From assembly GCA_030427885.1 (NCBI GenBank), contig JAUICM010000004.1:62001-126000 (forward strand): a DNA stretch of 64,000 nucleotides, read 5' to 3'. Source of the stretch: Rhodothermia bacterium. GTDB lineage: Bacteria; Bacteroidota; Rhodothermia; Balneolales; Balneolaceae. The notes below the pieces were generated by a model. The model worked only from the letters and a program-made list of their open reading frames with translations, was not told the origin of the DNA and ran no database searches. Below, piece by piece: positions 20,732-29,941 of this stretch (position 1 is its first letter; every line of letters starts with the position of its first letter). Position numbers and translations under genes: made by a program.

Positions 20732-23700
20732 ATGCGGAATACCCGGTTATTATTCAGAACGATCTGTGCCCTTTTTTTATCATCAGGTATGATGAGTTGT
20801 GTATATGCACAAGTTCCGTCATTTACAGCTACTCACTACAACAGTGATAACATAGGCCTTTCTCACAATACGGTACTAAGCATTGCAGAAGACCAACAGG
20901 GCTTTATCTGGGTAAGTACCATGGACGGACTGAACCGTTTTGATGGTAAGAAAGTAAAGATCTACCGCAATAATCCGGATGACAGCACAAGTATCTCAGA
21001 TAGTTTTATTCATGGGGTAAATGTACTTAAAGATGGCCGTTTATGGATTGGTACCAGAGACGGAGGAGTTAGTATACTTGATCCTGTTACTGATAAAATA
21101 GAACGGATCGTTCATGATCCGGGTGATAAATATTCAATACCGGATGCTCCCACAAACCTGGTATTCGAAGATTCTGAAGGGAGCTTTTGGATCGGTTTTT
21201 TCGACAGCAGCGTTGGTTTGTTTGATCTGGAGAAGAAGCATTTTAAAACAGCAGTACTAGAAGAGCAATTTACAGGTGAGATCATTCGATCCGTAAATTC
21301 GGTTATTGAATTCAACGATGGTAGTTTTCTGATCACTTCTCTGTTTGGCATATACTACATAGAGTCAGAAGAACTCAATGACTTTAGGGAAGATCCGGTG
21401 CTTAATAACAAGATCAATGTTATTCCTGTGATCTATTCTCTCTCGAGCCCAAAACCCAATACCATCATAGCATATAAAGATAACAGAGACGCCATTTGGG
21501 TTGAAATGTTGCCGGAGGGATTTCACCCATTGGATCCGGAGCTTATGCCTTCAAAACTAAGAGAAAGTATTCTTACGGGAGTGGCACGTAATTCGGTTGA
21601 AAAGATAATTGTTGAAAGGAGTGGGTATATCATTAAGGGAGGAGGAGATGGAAATGTAGAAGTGATCGATACCGAAACCCGGGAAAGATGGCAGCAAAAA
21701 TTAATTGAACAGGATGCGCCCCTGGGAACAGCAAAACTTTTTGAAGACAAGGAAGGAAATATTTGGTTCGGAAGCTGGGGAAATGGCTTCTTTCATCTGA
21801 AAGAAAAGAAAGGAATCGATCTGATCAACAGAGGAACTGGAGCGACACAACTCCCCTCAAATTTCATGCTTTCTTTTGAAGATGGCGAGAATGGTTTATG
21901 GATCGGAATGGGAGATGGTCTGTCGTTCTGGCTTGATGGAACTCCTCAAAGTTCACTTCGAAACCAAAGATCATTTGCAGAGAAAAGTATCTGGAATATT
22001 GAGCGGGATGATCTCGGTTTATGGCTGGCAACAAGGATAGATGGCCTGAATTTCATCTCAAATGAGGAGATCGGATCAAACCGTTTAAGGGCAAAGGAAT
22101 TTAATCCGAATAATAGTTTTTTGCTGAACCGCCATGTTCATCAGGTTCTCAGAGATAGCCGGGGTTGGTTGTGGCTTGGTTATGAAGGTCAGGGTATACA
22201 GATACTTAAGAATGTGGAATCGTGGCTGGAAGGAGAGCCGGCAAATGTGGTACATCTGACTACAGAAGGTACAGAACCACGGATCAATAGTATGAAGATC
22301 AGAAAGATCGTTGAGGACGATGATGGTAATATCTGGATAGGAAGTAATGATAATGGAGCAAATTATCTGACCATTAGGGAAAGCGAGATCTCAGGAGTCG
22401 TTCATTTTGGTACCGCTGACGATGCTGATATTCAGATAAGTCACAATAACGTTCGAAACATCCTTCAACAAAATGATAGTACTTTTTGGCTGGCAACCTA
22501 TGGAGGGGGTATTCACAGGTGGGTAAAGGGTTCAAAAACAACAGATCATTTCACAACAAATAACGGCCTTGCAAATAACAGTACCTACGGAATACTTAAA
22601 GATGAGGATCCGGGCCTGATATGGATAAGCACAAACAATGGGCTCTCAAGACTGGATACCGAAACACTTCGGTTTACCAATTACACAACAGCCGACGGGC
22701 TTCAGAATAATGAATTCAACACCGGCGCATATTTCAAAAGGAAGAACGGAGATCTGGTTTTTGGGGGAGTGAACGGGTTCAATATTATCGATACCAAAGC
22801 GCTGACAGTGAATCATGAAATTCCGCCGGTCTACATAACAGGTACAAACCTCTTCAACAAGCCCTATCACAAAGATTCCACTGCACTATTCAATAAATCA
22901 CTGGAATTAACACACGATGAAAATTTTCTGTCCTTTGAATTTGCTGCGCTGGACTACGAAGACCCAACGGCAAATGAATACGCCTATAAAATGGAAGGGG
23001 TTGATCCGGATTGGGTGTATTCCGGAAATCGTAATTTTGCAGATTACCCCAACCTGGTTCCGGGTAATTATACATTTAGAGTAAAGGCCGCGAATAGTGA
23101 TGGATACTGGAACGAGGAAGGTGCATCATTAGCAATAACAATTTATCCTCCGTGGTGGCAGTCAACCTGGTTCAGAGTGCTTTTCATCACTGTATTACTG
23201 GCTTCTATCATTGGCTCGGTACGATACTTTTCTCAGCGAAAGCTTAGGCAGCAGATCAGGAAAATGGAGATCGAGAACAGATTGAGAAATGAGCGTGAAA
23301 GGATATCAAGAGACCTCCATGACCATGTAGGAGCACAGCTTGCCAATATTATATCGGGACTGAGCCTGGTAGATAAGTACAATGAATTTGAGCAGAAAGA
23401 TAAATCTCAGAGCCTGATGCATTCGCTGAAAGGTGATGCAGAAGTAACGATAAAGCAATTGCGGGAAACAATATGGGCGCTGAATCAAAGTGAGCTGGAT
23501 CTGGAATCATTTTCAGAGCATTTACGTGCTTATTTTAAAAACCAAAGCGCACTTACTGAAAGTCTGAAGATCAATTTGACAATTAATGAGGCGAAACCTA
23601 CCAAACTAAGTTCAACACAGGCACTGAACCTGTTTCGAATTATCCAGGAAGCATCTCAGAATACGCTCAAATATGCTGGGGCCGAAAACCTGGATATTAA

Positions 23701-23887
23701 CTTTGAAAGGCAAAACGGAATGCTGATCGTGTCCGTAAAAGATGACGGGGAGTTTAAAGGAGATCAGTCGGACTTCAATGGAGGGTATGGAATGAAAAAC
23801 ATGAGTAAAAGGGCTCACGAGATCGGAGGGAAAGTAGAAGTGAATACAGGAAATGGAACAGAAGTGATTGTAAGGGTAAAGATCTAA
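20732..23887 (+). CDS. two-component sensor histidine kinase with beta-propeller sensor domain
   Basis: 1051 aa. A signal peptide (about residues 1-27) is followed by periplasmic two-component-regulator propeller repeats (WIGTRDGGV, IWVSTMDGL, IWIGSNDNG and similar, about residues 35-670). A Y_Y_Y domain lies near residues 740-805 and one membrane helix at about 813-835. The HisKA_3-type dimerisation domain has the phospho-acceptor His near residue 863 (RDLHDHVGAQL), and a HATPase domain ends the protein. Unlike HTCS hybrids, no receiver or AraC domain is fused; the partner is the NarL-type regulator 60 bases downstream. Ligand unknown. Confidence 0.92.
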   Translation: MRNTRLLFRTICALFLSSGMMSCVYAQVPSFTATHYNSDNIGLSHNTVLSIAEDQQGFIWVSTMDGLNRFDGKKVKIYRNNPDDSTSISDSFIHGVNVLKDGRLWIGTRDGGVSILDPVTDKIERIVHDPGDKYSIPDAPTNLVFEDSEGSFWIGFFDSSVGLFDLEKKHFKTAVLEEQFTGEIIRSVNSVIEFNDGSFLITSLFGIYYIESEELNDFREDPVLNNKINVIPVIYSLSSPKPNTIIAYKDNRDAIWVEMLPEGFHPLDPELMPSKLRESILTGVARNSVEKIIVERSGYIIKGGGDGNVEVIDTETRERWQQKLIEQDAPLGTAKLFEDKEGNIWFGSWGNGFFHLKEKKGIDLINRGTGATQLPSNFMLSFEDGENGLWIGMGDGLSFWLDGTPQSSLRNQRSFAEKSIWNIERDDLGLWLATRIDGLNFISNEEIGSNRLRAKEFNPNNSFLLNRHVHQVLRDSRGWLWLGYEGQGIQILKNVESWLEGEPANVVHLTTEGTEPRINSMKIRKIVEDDDGNIWIGSNDNGANYLTIRESEISGVVHFGTADDADIQISHNNVRNILQQNDSTFWLATYGGGIHRWVKGSKTTDHFTTNNGLANNSTYGILKDEDPGLIWISTNNGLSRLDTETLRFTNYTTADGLQNNEFNTGAYFKRKNGDLVFGGVNGFNIIDTKALTVNHEIPPVYITGTNLFNKPYHKDSTALFNKSLELTHDENFLSFEFAALDYEDPTANEYAYKMEGVDPDWVYSGNRNFADYPNLVPGNYTFRVKAANSDGYWNEEGASLAITIYPPWWQSTWFRVLFITVLLASIIGSVRYFSQRKLRQQIRKMEIENRLRNERERISRDLHDHVGAQLANIISGLSLVDKYNEFEQKDKSQSLMHSLKGDAEVTIKQLRETIWALNQSELDLESFSEHLRAYFKNQSALTESLKINLTINEAKPTKLSSTQALNLFRIIQEASQNTLKYAGAENLDINFERQNGMLIVSVKDDGEFKGDQSDFNGGYGMKNMSKRAHEIGGKVEVNTGNGTEVIVRVKI

Positions 23888-23947
23888 TGAAAAATGCGGA
23901 TCACAAATACCAATTTCGGGCTATTGGCTGATAGCAGAATTTGAACG

Positions 23948-24655
23948 ATGTTATCTGAAAGAAAACAGATTATGGAACAGAATACAGAAGAAAGGCTGCG
24001 GGTGAGTATTGTGGAGGATCACGACATCTTTCGTAAAAGATTAAGTGAATTGCTCAACTTTTATAATGAATTGGATCTGGTACTTGTTGCGAGTTCAGCA
24101 GAGGATTTCTTCGAGAAGTTGGAGAGATATAAAGAAGAGGAGCTTCCCCAGGTTATTCTGATGGACATTGAACTTCCGGGGATCTCCGGTATCGAGGCTA
24201 CATTCAGATTGAAGGAAGACAAACATGATGTTGATATCATCATGTTTACTGTATTTGAAGATGATGAACGAATCTTTGAATCCATTCAGGTTGGCGCAGC
24301 TGGGTATTTATTGAAAGATACCCCAATTGATGACGTGGTCAACTCAATAAAGGAGATACGGCAGGGAGGCTCTCCAATATCCCCTTCTATAGCCCGAAAG
24401 CTTCTTACCATGGTGAAGACCGGAGAAAAGCCGAACTCTAAAAGCAATCCTGAAGAGGTGCCATTCGATCTTAGTCCCGCAGAGATAAAAATACTGGAAC
24501 ACGTTGTTCAGGGAAAAACAAATAAGGAAATAGCAGAAGATGTATTCCTTAGTCCATGGACCATAAAAACGCACATTAAAAATATCTACAAGAAAATGCA
24601 GGTTAATTCCAGGGCGGCAGCCGTCCGGCTTGCACTGAAGCGTAAGATAGTATAA
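23948..24655 (+). CDS. LuxR/NarL family response regulator
   Basis: 235 aa. The receiver domain has its phospho-acceptor Asp near residue 73 (LMDIELPG) and Lys in the LLKDTP motif. The C-terminal LuxR-type HTH (about residues 170-232) reads LSPAEIKILEHVVQGKTNKEIAEDVFLSPWTIKTHIKNIYKKM. Starts at 23948 or at the in-frame ATG at 23972 are both possible. It is the obvious cognate partner of the kinase just upstream. The secreted protein gene that follows is a candidate target. Confidence 0.92.
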   Translation: MLSERKQIMEQNTEERLRVSIVEDHDIFRKRLSELLNFYNELDLVLVASSAEDFFEKLERYKEEELPQVILMDIELPGISGIEATFRLKEDKHDVDIIMFTVFEDDERIFESIQVGAAGYLLKDTPIDDVVNSIKEIRQGGSPISPSIARKLLTMVKTGEKPNSKSNPEEVPFDLSPAEIKILEHVVQGKTNKEIAEDVFLSPWTIKTHIKNIYKKMQVNSRAAAVRLALKRKIV

Positions 24656-24780
24656 GGGGGATTTTACCCCATTCGGGGGATTTATTTGCCGGGCTTAAAA
24701 AAGGAAATTGATAGCTGTAAACCAGGTTTGTACTCCAGGGTACAGAGCGGTATTCAATAATCATTTTCAATTTAAGCAGT

Positions 24781-26964
24781 ATGAAAAAAGCAACGTTACT
24801 ATTGGTATTAATAACTGTGCTATCCGGGGTAGCATCAGCTCAGCAACAGGTTGATAAGCAGATCAATGAAAAATATTTAAGTCCGCAACACAAAGCCTTT
24901 TTGTACCAGGTATCTCCTGAGATGAAAAATGCGGACGATTGGGTCAGGGCGCAATACGATGCGGCAAATAAGATCAAAAGAACAATAGATAAGCCAAAAA
25001 TGGCGCTCAGCACAGATACCAGCTGGGGTTACAGTGAAGCAAAAGCGGTATTGGATTCAATGTACCGTGCCCAGACCTTCTCTCAGCGTTACTATGACGG
25101 TGATACGACCAATTTCGTGTATTACAACAACGAATATCAGTGGCATGCTGATAGCATGAGATGGGACCCGAAACGTCTGCAAACCAGTTATTATAGTGAA
25201 GGGGGATATGGAGACAGTACTGTGACATGGTTCTACCAATATGGCTCTAATGAACCATATATCGGTCAGAAAAATATCGCACCAAAAGAACCGTCTGAGG
25301 GAGCTGATAACGAGACCATATGGGTATACTGGGATCCAACAAATGGCTGGGCGTCAGGTAGCAAAGTGCTGTACTGGACCAATGATAATGGCTGGGACAC
25401 ACTTAGAAAGTCATACAATCTGGACTTTGATACAAAAGAATATATCCTGGACTCAATACAGCGAAATTTCTATGAAGAAGATTATTATGGAAGTGAGTAC
25501 GAGAGCTATCAGAACGGTGAGCTTTATTCCTGGCAGTTCCAGGTTGAGACTCCGGAATATATCAGGAGTGAGTACAAGTATTATTACGACGGAGAATTAA
25601 GCAGCTGGAATTACGAGTACACCAAAATTGATGGTGACGGAAGATATATTTATTCGATAAGTAAAGAGTATGACTCTGAAACAATGGAGCTGGTTGGGGA
25701 AGACAGTCTGCATTTTACCTATAAAGATGACGACACACTAACAGAAGCCATGGGATACAGCTGGGACTCAGACACAGAGGAATGGGTTTTGGTTCAGGCC
25801 TATAACAGTTACCAGCATTTTCATGAAGGGGCAGAGCAGTTTGTATCAGATTCTGTAGTTATTTTCGGGGTTGAATATGACGAAGAAGCCATGGAAAATA
25901 TGATCACCAGAGTGGAGATCAAGTCAGAGATGGACTATGACGAAGTGGGCAATCAGATCGAAGTTAGAAACTATTCTATCATCAATGACACACTCCGGAT
26001 GGCGGGCAGAACAGTGCGCGAGTTTCAGGAAATCAGTGGCTACCAGGCACAAACAAAACAGGAAACCTGGGTTCGTGATTTTGCTACCGGAGAATTATAC
26101 CTGGGCAGCTTATATGAGAATATTTATACCTCAGAAGGAGCAATAACCGTACGTAAGAACTTTAGTTTCTCAGCTGCAGGTGATACCACCTATGGCACAG
26201 TTGAGCAAACAGAAACGCTGGGTGACGGGGCTACAGCCAGGGTAACATTCGGTTGGGATTACACTCTGAAGGAGTTAGTACTTAAGAGCTTCTATATATA
26301 CAGCAGGAGAATTACCGGGGGTGAGGGGAATTCATTCAACCAAACCTCAAACATTTCATTTGACAGTTTTGGCAATATGTCTGCCAATAGAAGTATGAGC
26401 GGATATAATGGCCATCCCGGGGTATTCAATGACGGGCCGATCCCGATCGAGATGGGAGATACGGTAAGTATTTTTGTAAGTGCGATGAGTCAGGATATGA
26501 CCATTCCGGAAGTGGAAGTCTCGAATATGCCATCATCTGCGACATTCGACCCGGAGACAAGGCATTTCTTTTGGATTGTTGATGAAGAATCTCCGGCGCC
26601 AATGACCTACAAAGCAATCAGGGGAGAAAAATATGTTACAGCAGAAGTGGAGTTTCTGGCAGGTGAATTTACAGTCAGCGCAGAAGAAAATACATCACCT
26701 GAGAGATTTCAATTAAACCAGAACTATCCAAATCCTTTCAACCCTGCAACGGTGATAAGTTATCAGCTGGGAGTGAACAGCCAGGTTTCACTTAAGGTCT
26801 ACAACTTATTAGGACAAGAAGTAGCGACACTGGTGAATTCCAGAATGAGCGCCGGTGTACATCAGGTGAAATTTGATGCATCACAATTGGCAAGCGGCGT
26901 ATATATTTACCGCATTGAAGCTGGTAGCTTCACTCAAACCAAGAAAATGATGCTTATTAAATAG
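24781..26964 (+). CDS. secreted protein with type IX (T9SS) C-terminal sorting domain
   Basis: 727 aa. A signal peptide (residues 1-20, ending SGVASAQ) precedes a long Tyr/Trp/Asp-rich, beta-rich body with many tyrosine-containing repeats (for example YNNEYQWHADSM and SYNLDFDTKEYILDS). A C-terminal sorting tail covers the last 80-85 residues (SPERFQLNQNYPNPFNPAT, then VYNLLGQEVATLV and GVYIYRIEAG). Such tails direct export by the type IX system and surface attachment. The body is not assigned to an enzyme family. It follows the two-component pair by 125 bases and ends at a strong terminator. Confidence 0.85.
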   Translation: MKKATLLLVLITVLSGVASAQQQVDKQINEKYLSPQHKAFLYQVSPEMKNADDWVRAQYDAANKIKRTIDKPKMALSTDTSWGYSEAKAVLDSMYRAQTFSQRYYDGDTTNFVYYNNEYQWHADSMRWDPKRLQTSYYSEGGYGDSTVTWFYQYGSNEPYIGQKNIAPKEPSEGADNETIWVYWDPTNGWASGSKVLYWTNDNGWDTLRKSYNLDFDTKEYILDSIQRNFYEEDYYGSEYESYQNGELYSWQFQVETPEYIRSEYKYYYDGELSSWNYEYTKIDGDGRYIYSISKEYDSETMELVGEDSLHFTYKDDDTLTEAMGYSWDSDTEEWVLVQAYNSYQHFHEGAEQFVSDSVVIFGVEYDEEAMENMITRVEIKSEMDYDEVGNQIEVRNYSIINDTLRMAGRTVREFQEISGYQAQTKQETWVRDFATGELYLGSLYENIYTSEGAITVRKNFSFSAAGDTTYGTVEQTETLGDGATARVTFGWDYTLKELVLKSFYIYSRRITGGEGNSFNQTSNISFDSFGNMSANRSMSGYNGHPGVFNDGPIPIEMGDTVSIFVSAMSQDMTIPEVEVSNMPSSATFDPETRHFFWIVDEESPAPMTYKAIRGEKYVTAEVEFLAGEFTVSAEENTSPERFQLNQNYPNPFNPATVISYQLGVNSQVSLKVYNLLGQEVATLVNSRMSAGVHQVKFDASQLASGVYIYRIEAGSFTQTKKMMLIK

Positions 26965-26986
26965 AACAGATTGATTTATACAAAAA

Positions 26987-27020
26987 AGGGAGCTGATCAG
27001 CGTTGGTCAGCTCTTTTTTT
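26987..27020 (+). terminator. terminator after the T9SS protein gene
   Basis: GAGCTGATC, a short loop and GGTCAGCTC (one wobble pair), then a run of eight T. It ends at the last base of the convergent VOC gene. Confidence 0.85.
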
Positions 27021-28087
27021 TATCCCTTCATCCGGTTTATACTGAATGCCCTCAACATCCAGTTTGGAAGTGGTTTTTTAGGGTCTCTTTTTGTCATATC
27101 AATGAAGAGGCCTAATTTTTTAGCCACAGGTACCTTGTGTGTTTCAACGAACTCGATCCAGGTTCCATCAGGATCTTCAATATAGGTGAACCTCCCGGCA
27201 GCATCGCCCATATCAAAACTATTTGCGCTATCTACAGTGAAAGGGAATCCTTTAGTTTCGCACTCTTCTTTAAGTGCATCCATTCCCTGAACATCGAAAC
27301 AAAGATGAATAAACCCAAGATCCCCCCAATACCGATTCTCAAAGATCTTCTTTGGAGTTCTTCTTTTGTCGAGTACCTGAACCAGCTCGATCTCGGTAGG
27401 TCCGAATAAATTACTGAAACCACCATCACGCAGTTTACTGTGACGAAGTAATACTCTTCTGAATTTCAGATCGCCGCCCGCTATACCTTCGAGGTCATCA
27501 AACGTGTCACTCACATCATAGACAACCTCATCATAGCCCAGGATGTCCTGGTAAAGTGAAAATGACTTATCAATATCCGATGAGCCAATAACTGCGCCGG
27601 AAACACCGCCGGTGGTTTTACGTTCATTTTTCTTGAACCAGCCGAGGCCTTTCACCACGTTAAAAATATTTCCATTGAGATCTTTAACGAAGAAGTTCAG
27701 ATCCCCGGCAGGATTTTCTTTGAGAGAGGTAAGCACATCAAGTCCGGCCATATTGAACTGCTCATAGGTTTCTTCAACATCCACAGATTTTATCTTACAA
27801 CAATTGATACCCAGATCACCGAGCTGAACTTCAAAATCGGGAGCAACAGGAGTTCGGCTGGTATACTGCCAGATCTCAAAACCCCCACCGCCACGCATAC
27901 TCAGGGTCAGTATGGCACGACGATCATGAGGCTTTCCTCCAGTATATGGCAGCATCAGGTCTGCTGTAGCAGCATCGTCAAAAACTTTGATATCCATTCC
28001 AAAATATTCCCGGTACCAATCAGTAGCCTCAAGAACATTAGGATTTCCAATTCCTATTTGCTGAATGCCTGAAATTATTTTTTCCAT
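27020..28087 (-). CDS. VOC superfamily (glyoxalase/dioxygenase-like) protein
   Basis: 355 aa with two tandem vicinal-oxygen-chelate modules: residues 1-155 (IQQIGIGNPNVLEATDWYREYFG) and 165-355 (GAVIGSSDIDKSFSLYQDILGYDEVVYDV, ending YIEDPDGTWIEFVETHKV). The Glu of the final WIEFVE and the His of FIHLCFDV are positioned like metal ligands of extradiol dioxygenases and HPPD-like enzymes. The substrate is not evident. It opens a minus-strand group but is separated from the upstream TlpA-like gene by 33 bases. Confidence 0.8.
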   Translation of the reverse strand: MEKIISGIQQIGIGNPNVLEATDWYREYFGMDIKVFDDAATADLMLPYTGGKPHDRRAILTLSMRGGGGFEIWQYTSRTPVAPDFEVQLGDLGINCCKIKSVDVEETYEQFNMAGLDVLTSLKENPAGDLNFFVKDLNGNIFNVVKGLGWFKKNERKTTGGVSGAVIGSSDIDKSFSLYQDILGYDEVVYDVSDTFDDLEGIAGGDLKFRRVLLRHSKLRDGGFSNLFGPTEIELVQVLDKRRTPKKIFENRYWGDLGFIHLCFDVQGMDALKEECETKGFPFTVDSANSFDMGDAAGRFTYIEDPDGTWIEFVETHKVPVAKKLGLFIDMTKRDPKKPLPNWMLRAFSINRMKG

Positions 28088-28120
28088 AGAACGCTGATGA
28101 ATAAGGTCTGTGATTAGAGC

Positions 28121-28717
28121 TTATAAACTAAGAAGAAATTCGCGGAAGCCCTCAGTGTTATATTTAGCCATTCCTCTTTTTTCTGACACGATATAGCCCT
28201 CGGGAGAGATGATATAGGTGGTAGGAACAACCGTACTGCTATACACGCCGGGCATTCTTCCGGCCGGAAAGTAAAGAGGCATGGTAAACTCTTTTCGCTT
28301 CATGAATTCCCGGGCTTTTGCGTGATCTTCATCCAGAGAGAGCATGATAAAAACGATATCGGGATTGTCCTCCAGTTTCTCATACAGTCCCTGGATATTC
28401 GGCATTTCGGCAATACACGGTGGGCACCAGGTTGCCCAGAAATTCATGAAGATGGTCTTACCCTCAAAATCTTCCAGAGAAATACGGGTTCCTTCGGCGT
28501 CGTAGACAGGAAAATCAAGCGCAGCCTTTTTAAAGTCAGACTCTACTAATTCTGTATCAGGCTGAAAAATACCTGTTGCCAGCAGAACTCTCTGTAATCC
28601 ACCGATAACTTCAGTGTGCAATCCGGTGAGATACAGAACGGCGCCGATCGCAATGATCAATCCCCACTCAATGAACTCCCGCTTCAGTTTTTTCTTTGGC
28701 TTCTTTGTCTCGGTCAT
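28121..28717 (-). CDS. TlpA-like membrane-anchored thioredoxin family protein
   Basis: 198 aa. A basic N-terminus and one membrane helix (about residues 17-34) are followed by a thioredoxin-fold domain with the redox pair Cys98/Cys101 in WATWCPPC and the cis-Pro segment VVPTTYI. It is an extracytoplasmic thiol-disulfide oxidoreductase, commonly reducing apocytochromes or metal-centre proteins. Its start overlaps the nitroreductase stop by four bases (ATGA), so the two are translationally coupled. Confidence 0.9.
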   Translation of the reverse strand: MTETKKPKKKLKREFIEWGLIIAIGAVLYLTGLHTEVIGGLQRVLLATGIFQPDTELVESDFKKAALDFPVYDAEGTRISLEDFEGKTIFMNFWATWCPPCIAEMPNIQGLYEKLEDNPDIVFIMLSLDEDHAKAREFMKRKEFTMPLYFPAGRMPGVYSSTVVPTTYIISPEGYIVSEKRGMAKYNTEGFREFLLSL

Positions 28718-29382
28718 AGGAAAGAAGCGATCTCGTCAAGAGGTTTCTTGGTGATATCCGGGACTTTGACACCATCAGCTGGATATCCAACCACTAACAA
28801 TAAGAATGGTTTCTCATGATCTGGACGCTGCATGATCTGGTTTAGAAAACCCATAGGACTTGGAGTATGGGTCAGCGTTGCCAGCCCGGCATTGTGGAGA
28901 GCAGTGATCAGCATTCCGGTGGCTATTCCAACCGATTCCTTTACGTAATAGTGCTTCTCTTTATTTCCATCTTTATCCAGATGAAAACTCTGCGCAAATA
29001 TTCCGATCAGGTAAGGTGCCTCTTCAAGAAAGGGTTTATGTTCGTCGGTTTCGAAAGGTTTGAGGTCTTCCAGCCAGTCTTCAGGAGCGCGGCGGTTATA
29101 AAACTCATGTTCTTCCTCTTCAGCTGCAACTCGGATCTTCTTCTTAATGTTCGGATCAGAGATCACGGCAAAATGCCAGGGCTGTTTATTTGCTCCGTTT
29201 GGTGCTGTCCCGGCGGATAAAATACATTTTTCAATTACCTGTCTTGGTACAGGTCTGGTTGAGAATTCCCGAACCGTGCGACGTTTTCTGATAAGTTCAT
29301 AGAACTCTTCGGCCCGGCGTTTCATTTCAGATTCAGGGTACTCTGTGTAAGTATTAAGGGGTACAAAACTGGATTCGGTCAT
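28714..29382 (-). CDS. nitroreductase family protein
   Basis: 222 aa FMN-binding nitroreductase-fold protein. [13 protein letters not shown] lies near residues 33-45, [17 protein letters not shown] around 57-73 is the flavin-contact segment, and the glycine-rich region [26 protein letters not shown] follows near residue 160. Resemblance to the iodotyrosine deiodinase-like branch is possible ([14 protein letters not shown]). Substrate unknown. It is coupled to the TlpA-like gene downstream. Confidence 0.9.
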   Translation of the reverse strand: MTESSFVPLNTYTEYPESEMKRRAEEFYELIRKRRTVREFSTRPVPRQVIEKCILSAGTAPNGANKQPWHFAVISDPNIKKKIRVAAEEEEHEFYNRRAPEDWLEDLKPFETDEHKPFLEEAPYLIGIFAQSFHLDKDGNKEKHYYVKESVGIATGMLITALHNAGLATLTHTPSPMGFLNQIMQRPDHEKPFLLLVVGYPADGVKVPDITKKPLDEIASFL

Positions 29383-29460
29383 AAAAAAGGTTGGTTTATA
29401 CCGGAAAGGTAGGAAAGTAAAACCTTTATTGAGACTCGAAAAGTTGTTATAACATCTGAA

Positions 29461-29883
29461 TCATTTTACACCGGATCCTTTGGCCAGCCACCACGGGTGA
29501 ATCTCCACTTCCAGTCGTCCCGCTTTAACCATGGGATCCTGAGTTGCAAGACGTCTGGCTTCGTCCAAAGTGGCTACATTATACACTGAAAATCCGCGAA
29601 TAGAGCTGTCATCTCCGGTGGGGCCATTAAGGTTGATGATGCCTTCTTCGTATAATCCTCCGAGGTAAGCCAGGTGTTTTTCCTGGAGAATAGCGGCTTC
29701 TTCCTCACTCTGATCTCGGTTTGGGCCGCTCTTGAGAAAGACTATAAAATACTTCTGCATTGTGATCTTTTCTCCTTCCCATTCCATTTCAAAGGTTTCG
29801 GGCTTTTGAGCGGTGTCAGCTTCTTGAGAAAAAGCAGGTATTGCTGTAAGAAAGGTCAAAAGGAGTAATAAGAATTGCTTCAT
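29461..29883 (-). CDS. exported YciI-like protein
   Basis: 140 aa. A signal peptide (residues 1-19, ending AIPAFSQ) precedes a YCII-like ferredoxin-fold domain: YFIVFLKSGPNRDQSEEEAAILQEKHLAYLGGLYEEG, then the GFSVYNVATLDEARRLATQDPMVKAGRLEVEIHPW segment with the conserved Asp-Pro. Family function is unsettled. An exported member is less usual. It stands as a single gene. Confidence 0.85.
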   Translation of the reverse strand: MKQFLLLLLTFLTAIPAFSQEADTAQKPETFEMEWEGEKITMQKYFIVFLKSGPNRDQSEEEAAILQEKHLAYLGGLYEEGIINLNGPTGDDSSIRGFSVYNVATLDEARRLATQDPMVKAGRLEVEIHPWWLAKGSGVK

Positions 29884-29941
29884 AGGATCAAAGTTAAGTT
29901 CATAGATCTGAATTTAGAGGGAAGGAGAAAAATTTCAACCT

